Shown here: positions 34,417 through 43,034 of the stretch, in pieces
How positions within the stretch are numbered: position 1 is the stretch's first letter
Layout: each line of letters starts with the position of its first letter
Assembly: GCF_900111005.1 (NCBI RefSeq)
Contig: NZ_FOFV01000005.1
Span: 372,001-436,000 of the forward strand
Origin: Lentzea albida
GTDB lineage: Bacteria > Actinomycetota > Actinomycetes > Mycobacteriales > Pseudonocardiaceae
Direction of reading: 5' to 3'
Length of the DNA stretch: 64,000 bases
Program-made: the position numbers and the translations under genes
Notes under the pieces: generated by a model
Databases searched by the model: none
Seen by the model: the letters and a program-made list of their open reading frames with translations, nothing else
Told to the model about the DNA's origin: nothing

Positions 34417-35700
34417 ATGACCCGACTGCGCACCGCGATCCCCGGTCCCAAGTCGCTGGAACTCCAGGCGCGGCGCAAGGGCGCCGTCGCCACCGGAGTC
34501 GGCTCGACGCTGCCCGTCTACATCGAGTCCGCCGACGACGGCCTGCTCGTCGACGTCGACGGCAACCAGCTCATCGACCTCGGCTCCGGCATCGCGGTGA
34601 CGAACGCGGGCAACCCCGCGCCCGCCGTCGCCGAGGCGGTGCACGCGCAGATCGACAGGTTCAGCCACACCTGTTTCATGATCACGCCGTACGAGAGCTA
34701 CCTCGAGGTCTGCGAGGCGTTGAACGAGCTCACGCCGGGCGAGCACGAGAAGCGGTCGGTGCTGTTCAACTCCGGCGCGGAGGCCGTCGAGAACGCGGTC
34801 AAGATCGCCCGCCACGTCACCGGCAGGCAGGCCGTCGTGGTGTTCGACCACGGCTACCACGGCCGCACCAACCTCACGATGGCGTTGACGGCCAAGAACA
34901 TGCCGTACAAGCACCGGTTCGGACCGTTCGCGCCCGAGGTCTACCGCGTGCCGGGGTCCTACCCGCTGCACGACGGCCTGACCGGTGCCGAAGCCGCGGC
35001 CAGGGCGATCGCGGCGATCGAGAAGCAGGTCGGCGCGGACAACACCGCCGCCCTCGTGATCGAGCCGATCCAGGGCGAGGGCGGGTTCGTCGAGCCCGCC
35101 GAGGGCTTCCTGCCGGCGATCGCGCAGTGGTGCCGTGACCGCGGCGTGCTGTTCGTCGCCGACGAGATCCAGACGGGCTTCTGCCGCACCGGCTCGTGGT
35201 TCGCGCTCGACCACGAGGGCGTGGTGCCGGACCTGATCACCACGGCCAAGGGCATCGCGGGCGGCCTGCCGCTCGCCGCCGTGACCGGTCGCGCCGAGAT
35301 CATGGACGCCGTGCACGTCGGCGGCCTCGGCGGCACTTACGGCGGCAACCCGGTGGCCTGCGCCGCCGCTCTGGGCGCCATCCGCACGATGCGCGAGCGC
35401 GACCTCAACGCGGCCGCCCGCCGCATCGAGGAGACGGTGCTCGGCAGGCTCCGGGCGATCGCGGAGAAGACCGACGTCATCGCGGACATCCGCGGCCGCG
35501 GCGCGATGCTCGCCATCGAGTTCACCGAACGCACGCCCGACATCGCCGCACGCGTCGCGAAGGCGTGCCACGAACAGGGTGTCGTCGTGCTGACGTGCGG
35601 CACCTACGGCAACGTGATCCGCTTGCTGCCACCGTTGGTCATCCCGGACGACCTGCTCGCCGAAGGTCTCGACGTGCTCGAAGGAGCCCTGCTCGCATGA
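34417..35700 (+). CDS. gabT: 4-aminobutyrate aminotransferase
   Basis: A 427-aa class III PLP aminotransferase. The PLP Lys278 is in LITTAKGIAGGLPL; SGAEAVENAVKIAR, FDHGYHGRTNLTMALT and the VADEIQTGFCRTG pocket are typical for GabT, which turns 4-aminobutyrate and 2-oxoglutarate into succinate semialdehyde and glutamate. ATG 34417 is used because it gives the family N-terminus (PGPKSLELQARRKGAVATG). The stop overlaps the aldehyde dehydrogenase start (ATGA), which would oxidise the product. Confidence 0.92.
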   Translation: MTRLRTAIPGPKSLELQARRKGAVATGVGSTLPVYIESADDGLLVDVDGNQLIDLGSGIAVTNAGNPAPAVAEAVHAQIDRFSHTCFMITPYESYLEVCEALNELTPGEHEKRSVLFNSGAEAVENAVKIARHVTGRQAVVVFDHGYHGRTNLTMALTAKNMPYKHRFGPFAPEVYRVPGSYPLHDGLTGAEAAARAIAAIEKQVGADNTAALVIEPIQGEGGFVEPAEGFLPAIAQWCRDRGVLFVADEIQTGFCRTGSWFALDHEGVVPDLITTAKGIAGGLPLAAVTGRAEIMDAVHVGGLGGTYGGNPVACAAALGAIRTMRERDLNAAARRIEETVLGRLRAIAEKTDVIADIRGRGAMLAIEFTERTPDIAARVAKACHEQGVVVLTCGTYGNVIRLLPPLVIPDDLLAEGLDVLEGALLA

Positions 35701-37007
35701 TCGACTTCCACACCGCCACCGACGTCGAGAACGCCGTCGCGAAGGCTTCCGCCGTCGCTCCCGAACTCGCCGCGCTGCCCGCGCACCGCCGCGCGTCCGC
35801 TCTGGACCACGTCTCGCGCCGGCTGGCCGAGCGCGCCGAGGAGTTCGCGCAGGCCATCAACGACGACTCGGGCAAGCCGCTGAAGTGGGCGCGGGTCGAG
35901 GTGACCCGCGCGATCTCCACGTTCCGCTGGGCGGCCGAGGAGGCGCGCCGGTTCTCCGGCGAGTTGCAGCGCCTCGACACCGACCCGTCCGCCGAGGGTC
36001 GCCTCGCGCTGGTCCGCCGGGTGCCGCGCGGCCCGGTGCTGGGCATCGCACCGTTCAACTTCCCGCTGAACCTGGTGGCGCACAAGGTGGCGCCGGCCAT
36101 CGCCGTCGGCGCCCCCATCGTGCTGAAGCCCGCGCCCGCCACGCCGAAGGTCGCATTTCTGCTCGCCGACCTGCTCGCCGAGACGGACCTGCCGGACGGC
36201 GCGTTCGCGGTCCTGCACCTGTCCAATGAGGACACCGCCGCGCTGGTCGAGGACCCGCGCCTGCCCGTGGTGTCGTTCACCGGCTCCGGCCCGGTCGGCT
36301 GGGGCATCAAGGACCGCGTGCCGCGCAAGCACGTGACGCTCGAACTCGGCGGCAACGCGGCCGCGATCGTCGCGCCGGACTGGCAGGACGTCGAGTTCGC
36401 GGCACAGCGCATCGCCACGTTCGCGATGTACCAGGCGGGCCAGTCGTGCATCTCGGTGCAGCGCGTCTTCGTGCACACCGACCTGTACGACGCGGTCTCG
36501 GAGGCCGTGGTGCGGCACGTAGCCAAGCTCGACGTGGCGGGCGACGTCGGCCCGTTGATCAACGACGCCGCCGCGGACCGCGTCGAGGAGTGGGTGCGCG
36601 AGGCGTCGGCCACGGTCCTCACCGGCGGGACCCGCAACGGCCGCACCTACGCGCCGACCGTGCTGACGGACGTGCCGGAGGACTCGAAGGTCAACGCCGA
36701 GGAGGTCTTCGGCCCGGTCGTGACGCTCACCCGCGTCGACAGCGTCGAGGAGGCGTTCGACCGCGTGAACGCGTCCCGCTACGGCCTGCAGGCGGGCGTG
36801 TTCACCACGGACGTGCGACTCGCTTTCCGCGCCGCGCAACGACTCCAGGTCGGCGGCGTGATCGTCGGCGACGTGCCGAGCTACCGCGCGGACCAGATGC
36901 CGTACGGCGGCGTGAAGGAGTCCGGCACCGGCCGCGAGGGCCTGCGCGCGGCCATGGAGGACATGACCGAACCGCGCGTGCTCGTCCTGACCGGCCTGGA
37001 GCTGTGA
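35697..37007 (+). CDS. Aldehyde dehydrogenase, succinate-semialdehyde type
   Basis: A 436-aa ALDH-superfamily enzyme with the catalytic Cys in YQAGQSCISVQR, the general-base Glu in VTLELGGNAAAIV, and the NAD(P)-site loops (FNFPLNLVAHKVAPAIAVGAPIVLKP; SFTGSGPVGWGIKD). It is somewhat shorter than usual (450-500) because the N-terminus begins directly with the helical region. Placement next to gabT suggests succinate semialdehyde oxidation to succinate. The sequence alone cannot exclude another aldehyde. Confidence 0.9.
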   Translation: MIDFHTATDVENAVAKASAVAPELAALPAHRRASALDHVSRRLAERAEEFAQAINDDSGKPLKWARVEVTRAISTFRWAAEEARRFSGELQRLDTDPSAEGRLALVRRVPRGPVLGIAPFNFPLNLVAHKVAPAIAVGAPIVLKPAPATPKVAFLLADLLAETDLPDGAFAVLHLSNEDTAALVEDPRLPVVSFTGSGPVGWGIKDRVPRKHVTLELGGNAAAIVAPDWQDVEFAAQRIATFAMYQAGQSCISVQRVFVHTDLYDAVSEAVVRHVAKLDVAGDVGPLINDAAADRVEEWVREASATVLTGGTRNGRTYAPTVLTDVPEDSKVNAEEVFGPVVTLTRVDSVEEAFDRVNASRYGLQAGVFTTDVRLAFRAAQRLQVGGVIVGDVPSYRADQMPYGGVKESGTGREGLRAAMEDMTEPRVLVLTGLEL

Positions 37008-37064
37008 CCCCCGCGCTCCTCCGACGCGCGAGGCGCACTTGACCTTGACTGCGATGATCTGCAC

Positions 37065-38027
37065 GTGGCCGTCACGATCAGGGATGTCGCTCGCCAGGCT
37101 CAGGTCTCCGTCTCGACGGTGTCGCGCGCGCTCAGCGCACCGGGCCTGGTGAAGGAGGCCACCCGCCAACGCGTCCTGGAGGTCGTCGCCGGCCTCGGCT
37201 ACCAGCCGAACCGCGCGGCGCGCAGCCTGATCACCGGCCGCACCGGCAACCTCGGCATCGTGGTGCCCGACCTGCTCAACCCATTCTTCCCGTCGGTCCT
37301 GCGGGGAGTGCAGACGAGGGCGGGCGAGGCGGGCACCTCGGTGTTCTTCACCGACAGCAGGGAAGACCCCGACACCGAGGCGCAGCTGGTGCGCACGATG
37401 TCGGCGCAGGTAGACGGCGTGGTCCTGTGCGCCTCACTGCTCTCCGACGACACCATCGCCGAACTGGCGGCACTCACCCCGCTGGTGCTCATCAACCGCA
37501 TCGTGCCGGGCGTCTCGTCGGTCCTGATGGACAGCGCCTCGGGCATGGACCAGGTCGTCACGCACCTGGAAGCGTTGGGCCACAAGCACCACGTCTACCT
37601 CGGCGGCCCGGCGGCGGCGTGGTCGAACAACCGCAGGATCCAGGGCCTGGCAGGCCGAGCGCACCTGCTCGGCTCGTTCGACCCGAACTTCGACGGCGGC
37701 TACCGGGCAGCGGAACAGGCGCTCAAAACGGGCGCGACGGCGTTCATCGCCTACAACGACCTCATCGCCCTGGGCGCACTCGCCCACCTCGCGGAACGCG
37801 GCATCAAGGTGCCGGACGAGATCAGCGTGACGGGCTTCGACGACATCCTCTACGCCACCATGTGCTCCCCGCCGCTGACGACGGTCCACATGCCGACGGA
37901 AACCGCGGGCGAGGTCGCCGTTGACCTGCTCGCCACTCTCCTCGACGGAGGACCCGCCGAGCACCGGGAACTCCCGACGACACTCGTAGTGCGTGGAAGC
38001 ACGGCCAAACCTCGGATGTCGGTCTGA
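37065..38027 (+). CDS. LacI-family transcriptional regulator
   Basis: A 320-aa LacI protein: VTIRDVARQAQVSVSTVSRALSAPG at the N-terminus and a sugar-binding-type domain (LGIVVPDLLNPFFPSVLRGVQ) ending in TTVHMPTETAGEVAVDLL. It follows the aldehyde dehydrogenase by 57 bp on the same strand; whether it is cotranscribed with gabT is unclear. No adjacent sugar operon is present, so targets may be distant. Confidence 0.93.
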   Translation: MAVTIRDVARQAQVSVSTVSRALSAPGLVKEATRQRVLEVVAGLGYQPNRAARSLITGRTGNLGIVVPDLLNPFFPSVLRGVQTRAGEAGTSVFFTDSREDPDTEAQLVRTMSAQVDGVVLCASLLSDDTIAELAALTPLVLINRIVPGVSSVLMDSASGMDQVVTHLEALGHKHHVYLGGPAAAWSNNRRIQGLAGRAHLLGSFDPNFDGGYRAAEQALKTGATAFIAYNDLIALGALAHLAERGIKVPDEISVTGFDDILYATMCSPPLTTVHMPTETAGEVAVDLLATLLDGGPAEHRELPTTLVVRGSTAKPRMSV

Positions 38028-38340
38028 CTCCCGGCAGCAAGACCGGAACCTGACGAAGACCCTGCCCGCCGACCACGGGTAGGACGGATCTCTCAGGCGT
38101 GAATCACCCATTCGACGCGACCGCATTCATCACGGTGAACACACGACCACGTCGAGTGATCTCTAGTCGTACCCGCGAACGTGCCCGTCCTCGTCGGCGA
38201 GAATGTCGTAGCCATCCATGCGAAGCTCCTTCCAGCACTAGTCGACCAACAAACAGTAGAGCCTCAGCCGCGTCCTGTGGAGTGAATTTACGCCGCAACC
38301 GGGGTAGTCAACGCTAACCCAAAGGAGTCGCAGGGACACC
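38028..38340. other. 313-bp intergenic region with one candidate small ORF
   Basis: No conserved gene is visible between the LacI and CAP-domain genes. GC content is lower than around it. One short, well-initiated ORF lies on the minus strand (38163-38219); otherwise the stretch holds the promoter region of the CAP gene. Confidence 0.5.
38163..38219 (-). CDS. Candidate 18-aa small peptide
   Basis: ATG at 38219, a strong GGAAGGAG Shine-Dalgarno 6 nt before it, and a TAG stop at 38163-38165 give MDGYDILADEDGHVRGYD. The peptide is acidic with no known motif. The ribosome site is better than expected by chance, but no coding-bias argument is possible at this length. It might be a leader peptide or noise. 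Confidence 0.3.
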   Translation of the reverse strand: MDGYDILADEDGHVRGYD

Positions 38341-38853
38341 ATGCTCATCGCAATCGTGACAGCCACAGCCCTGCTCCTCCCCACACCTCCCACCAGCACC
38401 GATCCAGTAGCCACCACGGTGCACACCATCAACGCTCTCCGCGCAATGCACGGCGCGCCACCCCTCTCACTCGATTCCGAAGTGTCAAGAACGGCGCAAG
38501 AATGGGCGGACCACCTCCAGTCCACAAACCGATTCGAACACCGACCTCACAACCCCTACGGCGAGAACCTCTACGAGACCGGCCACAACCGATCAATCGA
38601 TTCAGCGGCAGCCGACGCCCTCGAAGACTGGTACCGCGAATCCCGCCGCTACGACTACTCCGAGGAGATGACGCAGTCGAACCTCGACCTCTCACTCCTG
38701 CACTTCACCGCGATGGTGTGGAAGTCGTCCGATCGGGTGGGCGTGGGCCTGGCCCAGGGCCGCAACGGCACCTACGTGGTGGTCAACTTCGCGGCACGCG
38801 GCAACACGCTGAACCGCTTCCGGGCGAACGTGCACCCACCGACCGAGGGCTGA
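38341..38853 (+). CDS. Secreted CAP/SCP-domain protein
   Basis: A 170-aa exported protein: signal peptide LIAIVTATALLLPTPP, then a CAP (SCP/PR1) domain with INALRAMHGAPPLSLDSEVSRTAQEWADHL, the CAP-1 region (HFTAMVWKSSDRVGVG) and GTYVVVNF. The two His and Glu residues of the cavity appear present (RPHNPYGENLYE; HFTAMVWK). Bacterial CAP proteins are extracellular; roles proposed in other systems include lipid binding and proteolysis. ATG 38341 follows an AAAGGAG. Confidence 0.85.
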   Translation: MLIAIVTATALLLPTPPTSTDPVATTVHTINALRAMHGAPPLSLDSEVSRTAQEWADHLQSTNRFEHRPHNPYGENLYETGHNRSIDSAAADALEDWYRESRRYDYSEEMTQSNLDLSLLHFTAMVWKSSDRVGVGLAQGRNGTYVVVNFAARGNTLNRFRANVHPPTEG

Positions 38854-39025
38854 GGGGGCGGGCGGGACAGGAGGGGGTTGGCGACAGCCGCGACGCCGCA
38901 GGCGAGCCGTCCTCAGCAAAGAGGTACCGCCACCGCAACCACACTACGAAACAGGCAGCCGCTCTACGCAGCAGGCGTGCCATCAACCCGCTATCGGCGC
39001 TACCCCCTGATCAGATTGCCGGGGT

Positions 39026-39042
39026 CTGGGGCAGAGCCCCAG
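39026..39042 (-). terminator. Short GC hairpin CTGGGGC-AGA-GCCCCAG
   Basis: A perfect 7-bp stem with a 3-nt loop lies about 50 bp past the stop of the minus-strand gene 39090-39608. This palindrome type is a common repeated hairpin in high-GC actinomycetes. The surrounding 38854-39089 holds no gene. Confidence 0.55.
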
Positions 39043-39089
39043 GGGAAGCACGCAAGGCGACCAGGCCGCCCGCAGAAGCGGCCACCCCC

Positions 39090-39608
39090 TCACCGCAACC
39101 CAGCAGTCTCCGTAACCGCCCTCAAAGCCGCCACCACAGCAGAAAACGGCGGCAGCCCAGGCCTCCCACCAGCCCCAGCCCCAGGCCCATCCCCCAACCA
39201 CCGCACCCCACCCCCATCAATCCGGGAGGGCGGCAAAGGCACCAACGTCCCCAACCGATGAGTAAGGGCTCCCCGAGCCCGCAACCGAATCAGGTTCACC
39301 TGAGAGGCGGAATCCGCGGACTCGGTGAGAAGCAACCACCTCTCCGCACGCCCAGCGGCAGGCAACACCACCACAGGCCCACCAAGCAGCCGCACGGACA
39401 GGTACTGCTGCACCTCAGCCCCGACCCCGGCCGGCATCTCCACAGCGGACACCACGGCATCGGTGGTCAGCAGCAACCGGTTCTCCGACCGCAACACCAA
39501 CCACCCCCACTCCGCATACCGCTCCAAAGCACCAGAAAACGTCTCAAGCCGCGGCAGGACCTCCGACGACAGGGCCTCGGACGGCAGTACTCCCTCAGGC
39601 GAGCTCAT
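39090..39608 (-). CDS. Hypothetical protein (172 aa)
   Basis: ATG 39608 follows GAGGGTGAG. The product, about 172 aa, has an ordered first two thirds (LPRLETFSGALERYAEWGWLVLRSENRLLLTTDAV; RAERWLLLTESADSASQVNLIRLRARGALTHRLG) and a Gly/Pro-rich linker before a short C-terminal helix (PFSAVVAALRAVTETAGLR). No signal peptide or transmembrane segment. I do not recognise the family. The plus-strand shadow over this stretch is low-complexity, so the minus frame is the better call. Codon use fits a real gene. Confidence 0.65.
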   Translation of the reverse strand: MSSPEGVLPSEALSSEVLPRLETFSGALERYAEWGWLVLRSENRLLLTTDAVVSAVEMPAGVGAEVQQYLSVRLLGGPVVVLPAAGRAERWLLLTESADSASQVNLIRLRARGALTHRLGTLVPLPPSRIDGGGVRWLGDGPGAGAGGRPGLPPFSAVVAALRAVTETAGLR

Positions 39609-39725
39609 CGATCTCACCCTCACTCATCTCGGTGCGATGTAACTCCGATCACACGATTTGACTACCCACCACCACAAAACTCACTATCGGCGCGCCATCG
39701 TCACACTCGAACGGGGCTGGAGCAC

Positions 39726-41045
39726 GTGAGTCACCTGCGGGAACGGCATGTCACCATGATCGCGCTGGGTGGCGTGATCGGAGCCGGTCTGTTCGTCGGG
39801 ACCGGGGCGGGCATCGCGCTCGCCGGGCCGGCGGTCCTGATCTCCTTCGCGTTCGCCGGGCTCCTGGCGCTCCTCGTCCTGCGCATGCTCGGCGAGATGG
39901 CGGCCGAGCACCCGAGTGGCGGCGCGTTCTCGGTGCACGCGGAGAAGGCGATCGGGCCGTGGGCCGGGTTCACGGTCGGCTGGACCTACTGGGCCGCGGT
40001 GGGTGTCGTGCTCGCCGTCGAGGCGACCGGGGCGGCGAAGATCGCGTCAGGCTGGGTCCCCGCGGTGCCGCAGTGGACGTGGGTGCTCATCTTCATGTCG
40101 GCGCTGACCGCGGTGAACCTCGTGAACGTGCGCAGCTTCGGCGAGTTCGAGTTCTGGTTCGCGGGGCTCAAGGTCGCCGCGATCGTGCTCTTCCTGCTGC
40201 TCGGCCTCGCGGCCATAGCGGGCATCGGGTTCGACTCCCCCGGCACCGAGAACCTGGAGGACTTCCTGCCCAACGGGTGGGGCGGCGTGGTGGCCGGTTT
40301 CATGGTCACCGTGTTCGCGTTCGGCGGGCTGGAGGTCGTCACGATCGCCGCCGCGGACGCCGAAGACCCGAAGCAGGCCGTCAAGAAGGCCGTGCGGACG
40401 TCCATGACGCGGCTGCTGGTCTTCTACCTCGGCTCGATGGCGGTGGTGGTGACCCTGCTGCCGTGGAACGACTCCGAGGTCGGCGCGAGCCCGTACGTCG
40501 CCGTGCTCAACCGGCTCGGCATCCCCGCGGCCGGGCAGATCATGAACGTCGTCATCTTCGTGGCGCTGCTGAGCGCCATCAACGCCACCCTCTACGGCGC
40601 CGCGCGCATGCTCAGCTCGCTCGCCGAGCGCGGTGAGGCGCCGAAAGCCTTGCTGAACAAGAAGAACGGGGTTCCGCGCAACGCCGTGCTCGCGTCGGTC
40701 GCGTTCGGATTCTTCTCCGTGCTGCTCAACTACCTGTGGCCGGACACGGTGTTCCTGCTGCTGCTCAACGCCGTGGGCTCGGCCCTGCTCGTCGTCTGGG
40801 CGTTCATCGCCGTCTCGCAGATCCGGCTGCGCCGCGACACCCCGAACCCGGCCGTTCCCATGTGGGGCTACCCGTACCTGTCCTGGCTGGCGCTGGCGGC
40901 GATCGTCACGGTCATCGTGCTGATGCTCAGTGACGAGCAGGCCCGCGTCCAGATCCTGTCCACGGGCGTGCTCGTCGCCGCCATCGCGGCGGTGGCGCTC
41001 ATCAGGTCAGCGGTCCGCCGCAACGGGGAGAAGATCAGTCGGTGA
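39726..41045 (+). CDS. APC-family amino acid permease
   Basis: A 439-aa integral membrane protein with about 12 helices, starting HVTMIALGGVIGAGLFVGTGAGI, the consensus substrate-site motif of amino acid/polyamine/organocation permeases (AroP/GabP/ProY type). Further family segments include FAFGGLEVVTIAAADAEDPKQAVKKAVRT. GTG 39726 is preceded by GGAG. It could import GABA or another amino acid for the nearby gabT pathway, but the two are separated by several genes. Convergent overlap of 11 bp with the next gene. Confidence 0.9.
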   Translation: MSHLRERHVTMIALGGVIGAGLFVGTGAGIALAGPAVLISFAFAGLLALLVLRMLGEMAAEHPSGGAFSVHAEKAIGPWAGFTVGWTYWAAVGVVLAVEATGAAKIASGWVPAVPQWTWVLIFMSALTAVNLVNVRSFGEFEFWFAGLKVAAIVLFLLLGLAAIAGIGFDSPGTENLEDFLPNGWGGVVAGFMVTVFAFGGLEVVTIAAADAEDPKQAVKKAVRTSMTRLLVFYLGSMAVVVTLLPWNDSEVGASPYVAVLNRLGIPAAGQIMNVVIFVALLSAINATLYGAARMLSSLAERGEAPKALLNKKNGVPRNAVLASVAFGFFSVLLNYLWPDTVFLLLLNAVGSALLVVWAFIAVSQIRLRRDTPNPAVPMWGYPYLSWLALAAIVTVIVLMLSDEQARVQILSTGVLVAAIAAVALIRSAVRRNGEKISR

Positions 41046-41559
41046 TGTTCTTCAGCCGGTAGGCCTTGTACTTCGTGTCCGTCAGGCCGTACGTGAGCGC
41101 GCGGTGGTCGGTGCCGTGGCCGCCGCGCTGTTCGTAGGCCAGGTACTGCGACCTGTCGTCCGCAGTCCACTTCTCGAAGATCACGACGTGCCGGAAGTCG
41201 TCGCCGGGTTCGTCGACCGGGTCGATGAGGAGATCACCCGGCCGCAGATCGGCGACCTCGATCGGCGTGGTGTATTCGTCGGTGGCGAGAACAACGGTGT
41301 TCGGACCGCCCTGGGGATTCGCATTGTCCAGCAGGGCGGCCATCGAGACGAAACCCGAACAGTCCTGCCGGTACCCGTCCGCCCAGTACTCCGTCATGCT
41401 GTACGGCACCTGCGCACCGCCGTTCGCGGTCAGCCACGTCGCAGCCCTTTGGAGCAGCTCACCCCTGCTGATCTGCGCTTCCGGCGCCGCGGACGCCGCA
41501 GGAGCACCCACGAGGACGAGCGCGAAGAATGCGGTGATCAACCCTGAAATGAATTTCAC
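41035..41559 (-). CDS. Secreted NlpC/P60-like hydrolase
   Basis: A 174-aa exported protein: GTG 41559 follows AGGGGGAA and gives a signal peptide (FISGLITAFFALVLVGAPAASA). The domain shows a Cys-peptidase core like NlpC/P60 or CHAP enzymes: DCSGFVSMA (Cys nucleophile) and DDFRHVVIF (His), with PGDLLIDP before the His. Such enzymes usually cut peptidoglycan stem peptides; substrate unknown. Confidence 0.78.
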   Translation of the reverse strand: MKFISGLITAFFALVLVGAPAASAAPEAQISRGELLQRAATWLTANGGAQVPYSMTEYWADGYRQDCSGFVSMAALLDNANPQGGPNTVVLATDEYTTPIEVADLRPGDLLIDPVDEPGDDFRHVVIFEKWTADDRSQYLAYEQRGGHGTDHRALTYGLTDTKYKAYRLKNITD

Positions 41560-41663
41560 GGCTTCCCCCTGCATCGATAAGAGCGGATTTCGCAGCTCCA
41601 ACCGAACACAGGCGAGAAGTGGAGGTCAAGAACACCAGCGGGTAAACCACCCACACCGGCGAA

Positions 41664-41921
41664 CTAGGCCGAGCGGCTCTGCGGGCTCAGCAGTTCGTTG
41701 ATGGAATCGAGCGAGATCCCGAGGGCGCCGGCGAGCGCGGCGATGGTGAAGAACGACGGCGTGGGTGCGCGTCCGGTCTCGATCTTGCGCACGGTCTCGG
41801 CGGACAGGCCCGCGCGGGCCGCGATCTCGACCATGCTCTCGTCACCGCGGGCGTCCCGCAGCAACTGACCGAGCCGCCTGCCGCGATCCCGTTCCAGTGA
41901 CGTCAGGGGGATGCGCACCAT
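41664..41921 (-). CDS. Small XRE-family HTH protein
   Basis: An 85-aa single-domain Cro/CI-type DNA-binding protein (LGQLLRDARGDESMVEIAARAGLSAETVRKIETGRAPTPSFFTIAALAGALG). ATG 41921 is the start; the longer reading frame upstream is not supported. It has no ligand domain and is likely an autoregulator or global binding protein; such mini-XRE proteins are common in this genus group. Confidence 0.85.
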   Translation of the reverse strand: MVRIPLTSLERDRGRRLGQLLRDARGDESMVEIAARAGLSAETVRKIETGRAPTPSFFTIAALAGALGISLDSINELLSPQSRSA

Positions 41922-42018
41922 GCCTGCGGATTCTACGCGAACCAGACGCTCGGGGTGACGTGAGAAAAGTCCGTTGCACGGCCCCGCGATCACGACATAG
42001 GTTCGAAGTACACAAGAG

Positions 42019-42180
42019 AGGAGGTGGTCCGAAGTTGTATAGCTACAGGACTCGTGAGGTGGCTGTCCGCTAGGACCGCCTTTGGTGACGCCTAGTCGTA
42101 AACCCAGGCAGCCACCCGACCCCCGGACTTCGAGCGCTGGTCCCGCTCGGCCTGCTCGCGCAGGAGTCGTCCGGGGGTTG
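42019..42180 (+). ncRNA. Candidate leader/small RNA with 12-codon ORF and two hairpins
   Basis: A near-perfect Shine-Dalgarno (AGGAGGTGG, 42019-42027) precedes TTG 42035, opening a 12-aa ORF ending TAG at 42073. Two hairpins follow end to end: GGTGGCTG/CAGCCACC (42058-42065 with 42109-42116) and a 12-bp stem (42117-42128 with 42169-42180). The first stem overlaps the end of the mini-ORF, as in attenuators. There is no downstream gene on this strand, so it may be a stand-alone RNA. Confidence 0.4.
42117..42180. terminator. 12-bp-stem hairpin, terminator for udgX side and/or small RNA
   Basis: CGACCCCCGGAC pairs with GTCCGGGGGTTG (two positions are G-T pairs) around a 40-nt loop that can fold further. 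It ends 19 bp past the udgX stop. Confidence 0.6.
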
Positions 42181-42198
42181 TCCCGTTTCCGGGCCCTG

Positions 42199-42837
42199 TC
42201 AGGCCTGCGCAACCGCCTTCTGGACGGCCACGAGGTCCGCCACGAACGCGTCGAACGACTCGCGGAAGTCCTCCGCCCGCACCACCGAGGACGGGTGCAC
42301 CGTCACCCCGACCCGCAGCCCGTCGTGCTCCAGCACCTCACCCCGGTGCTCGGTCAGCTTGAACGACGGCCCGAGCACGGCCTTGGCCGCCACGGCGCCC
42401 AGCACGACGACGAGCCGGGGCTCCACCACCCGGATCTCCTCGCGCAACCACGGGAAGCACGCCACGACCTCGCCACGCCGGGGCGTCTGGTGGATCCGGC
42501 GCTTGCCCCGCTCGACGAACCTGAAGTGCTTCACCGCGTTCGTCAGGTACGTCTTCGCCCGGTCGATGCCGGCGGCGTCCAGCGCCTTGTCCAGCAACCG
42601 CCCGGCGGGCCCGACGAACACGTGGCCCTCGGTGTCCTCGCGGTCACCGGGGCACTCCCCCACCATCATCAGCTTCGCGGGCACCGGCCCCTCGCCGAAC
42701 ACGGTCTGTGAGGCGTCGCGGTACAGATCGCAGCCGCGGCACCCGGCGGCCGCCGAACGCAACGCCGCCCAGTCCTTCCCCTCGGGGACGAACTGGGCGG
42801 CGCCGGTGTCCTGGCTACTTGTCCGAGCGGAAGGCAT
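42199..42837 (-). CDS. udgX: UdgX-type uracil-DNA glycosylase
   Basis: A 212-aa family-4-like uracil-DNA glycosylase of the UdgX subgroup, which forms a covalent bond with the uracil site. The UdgX marks are all visible: motif A GECPGDREDxxGxxFVGPAG, NAVKHF (His in place of the second Fe-S Cys seen in family 4), the insertion loop KRRIH (H116 as the bonding residue), VACFPWL, and VTVHPSSVVR. N-terminal CRGC helps hold the iron-sulfur cluster. The start lies inside the end of csbD; its expression would be coupled to csbD. Confidence 0.93.
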   Translation of the reverse strand: MPSARTSSQDTGAAQFVPEGKDWAALRSAAAGCRGCDLYRDASQTVFGEGPVPAKLMMVGECPGDREDTEGHVFVGPAGRLLDKALDAAGIDRAKTYLTNAVKHFRFVERGKRRIHQTPRRGEVVACFPWLREEIRVVEPRLVVVLGAVAAKAVLGPSFKLTEHRGEVLEHDGLRVGVTVHPSSVVRAEDFRESFDAFVADLVAVQKAVAQA

Positions 42838-42994
42838 CCTTGACCTTCTCGCCGGCCTGCTTCAGAGCGCCCTTGGCCTGCTCCGCGCGGCCCTCGGCCT
42901 GCCACTGCTCGTTGTCCGTGGCGTCGCCGACAGCTTCCTTGGCGCGGCCCTTGAGCTCCTCAGCCTTGTTGCTGATCTTGTCGTCGGCACCCAT
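42815..42994 (-). CDS. CsbD-family stress protein
   Basis: A 59-aa CsbD-like protein (DDKISNKAEELKGRAKEAVGDATDNEQWQAEG...AEQAKGALKQAGEKVKDAF), a highly charged, disordered-to-helical general-stress protein. ATG 42994 with GAAGGAG upstream. It overlaps udgX by 23 bp. CsbD genes are classic sigma-B targets, and a GTTT-N15-GGGTAA promoter is found upstream here. Confidence 0.93.
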   Translation of the reverse strand: MGADDKISNKAEELKGRAKEAVGDATDNEQWQAEGRAEQAKGALKQAGEKVKDAFRSDK

Positions 42995-43034
42995 GGATCA
43001 GGCTCCTTCACTAGCGGTCGACTACGTTGTTCGG

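Noticed and set aside
38502-39725. Long N-terminal extension of the amino acid permease
   Set aside because: The extension is low-complexity Pro/Arg/Gln and overlaps the CAP gene and a minus-strand gene; the permease starts at GTG 39726.
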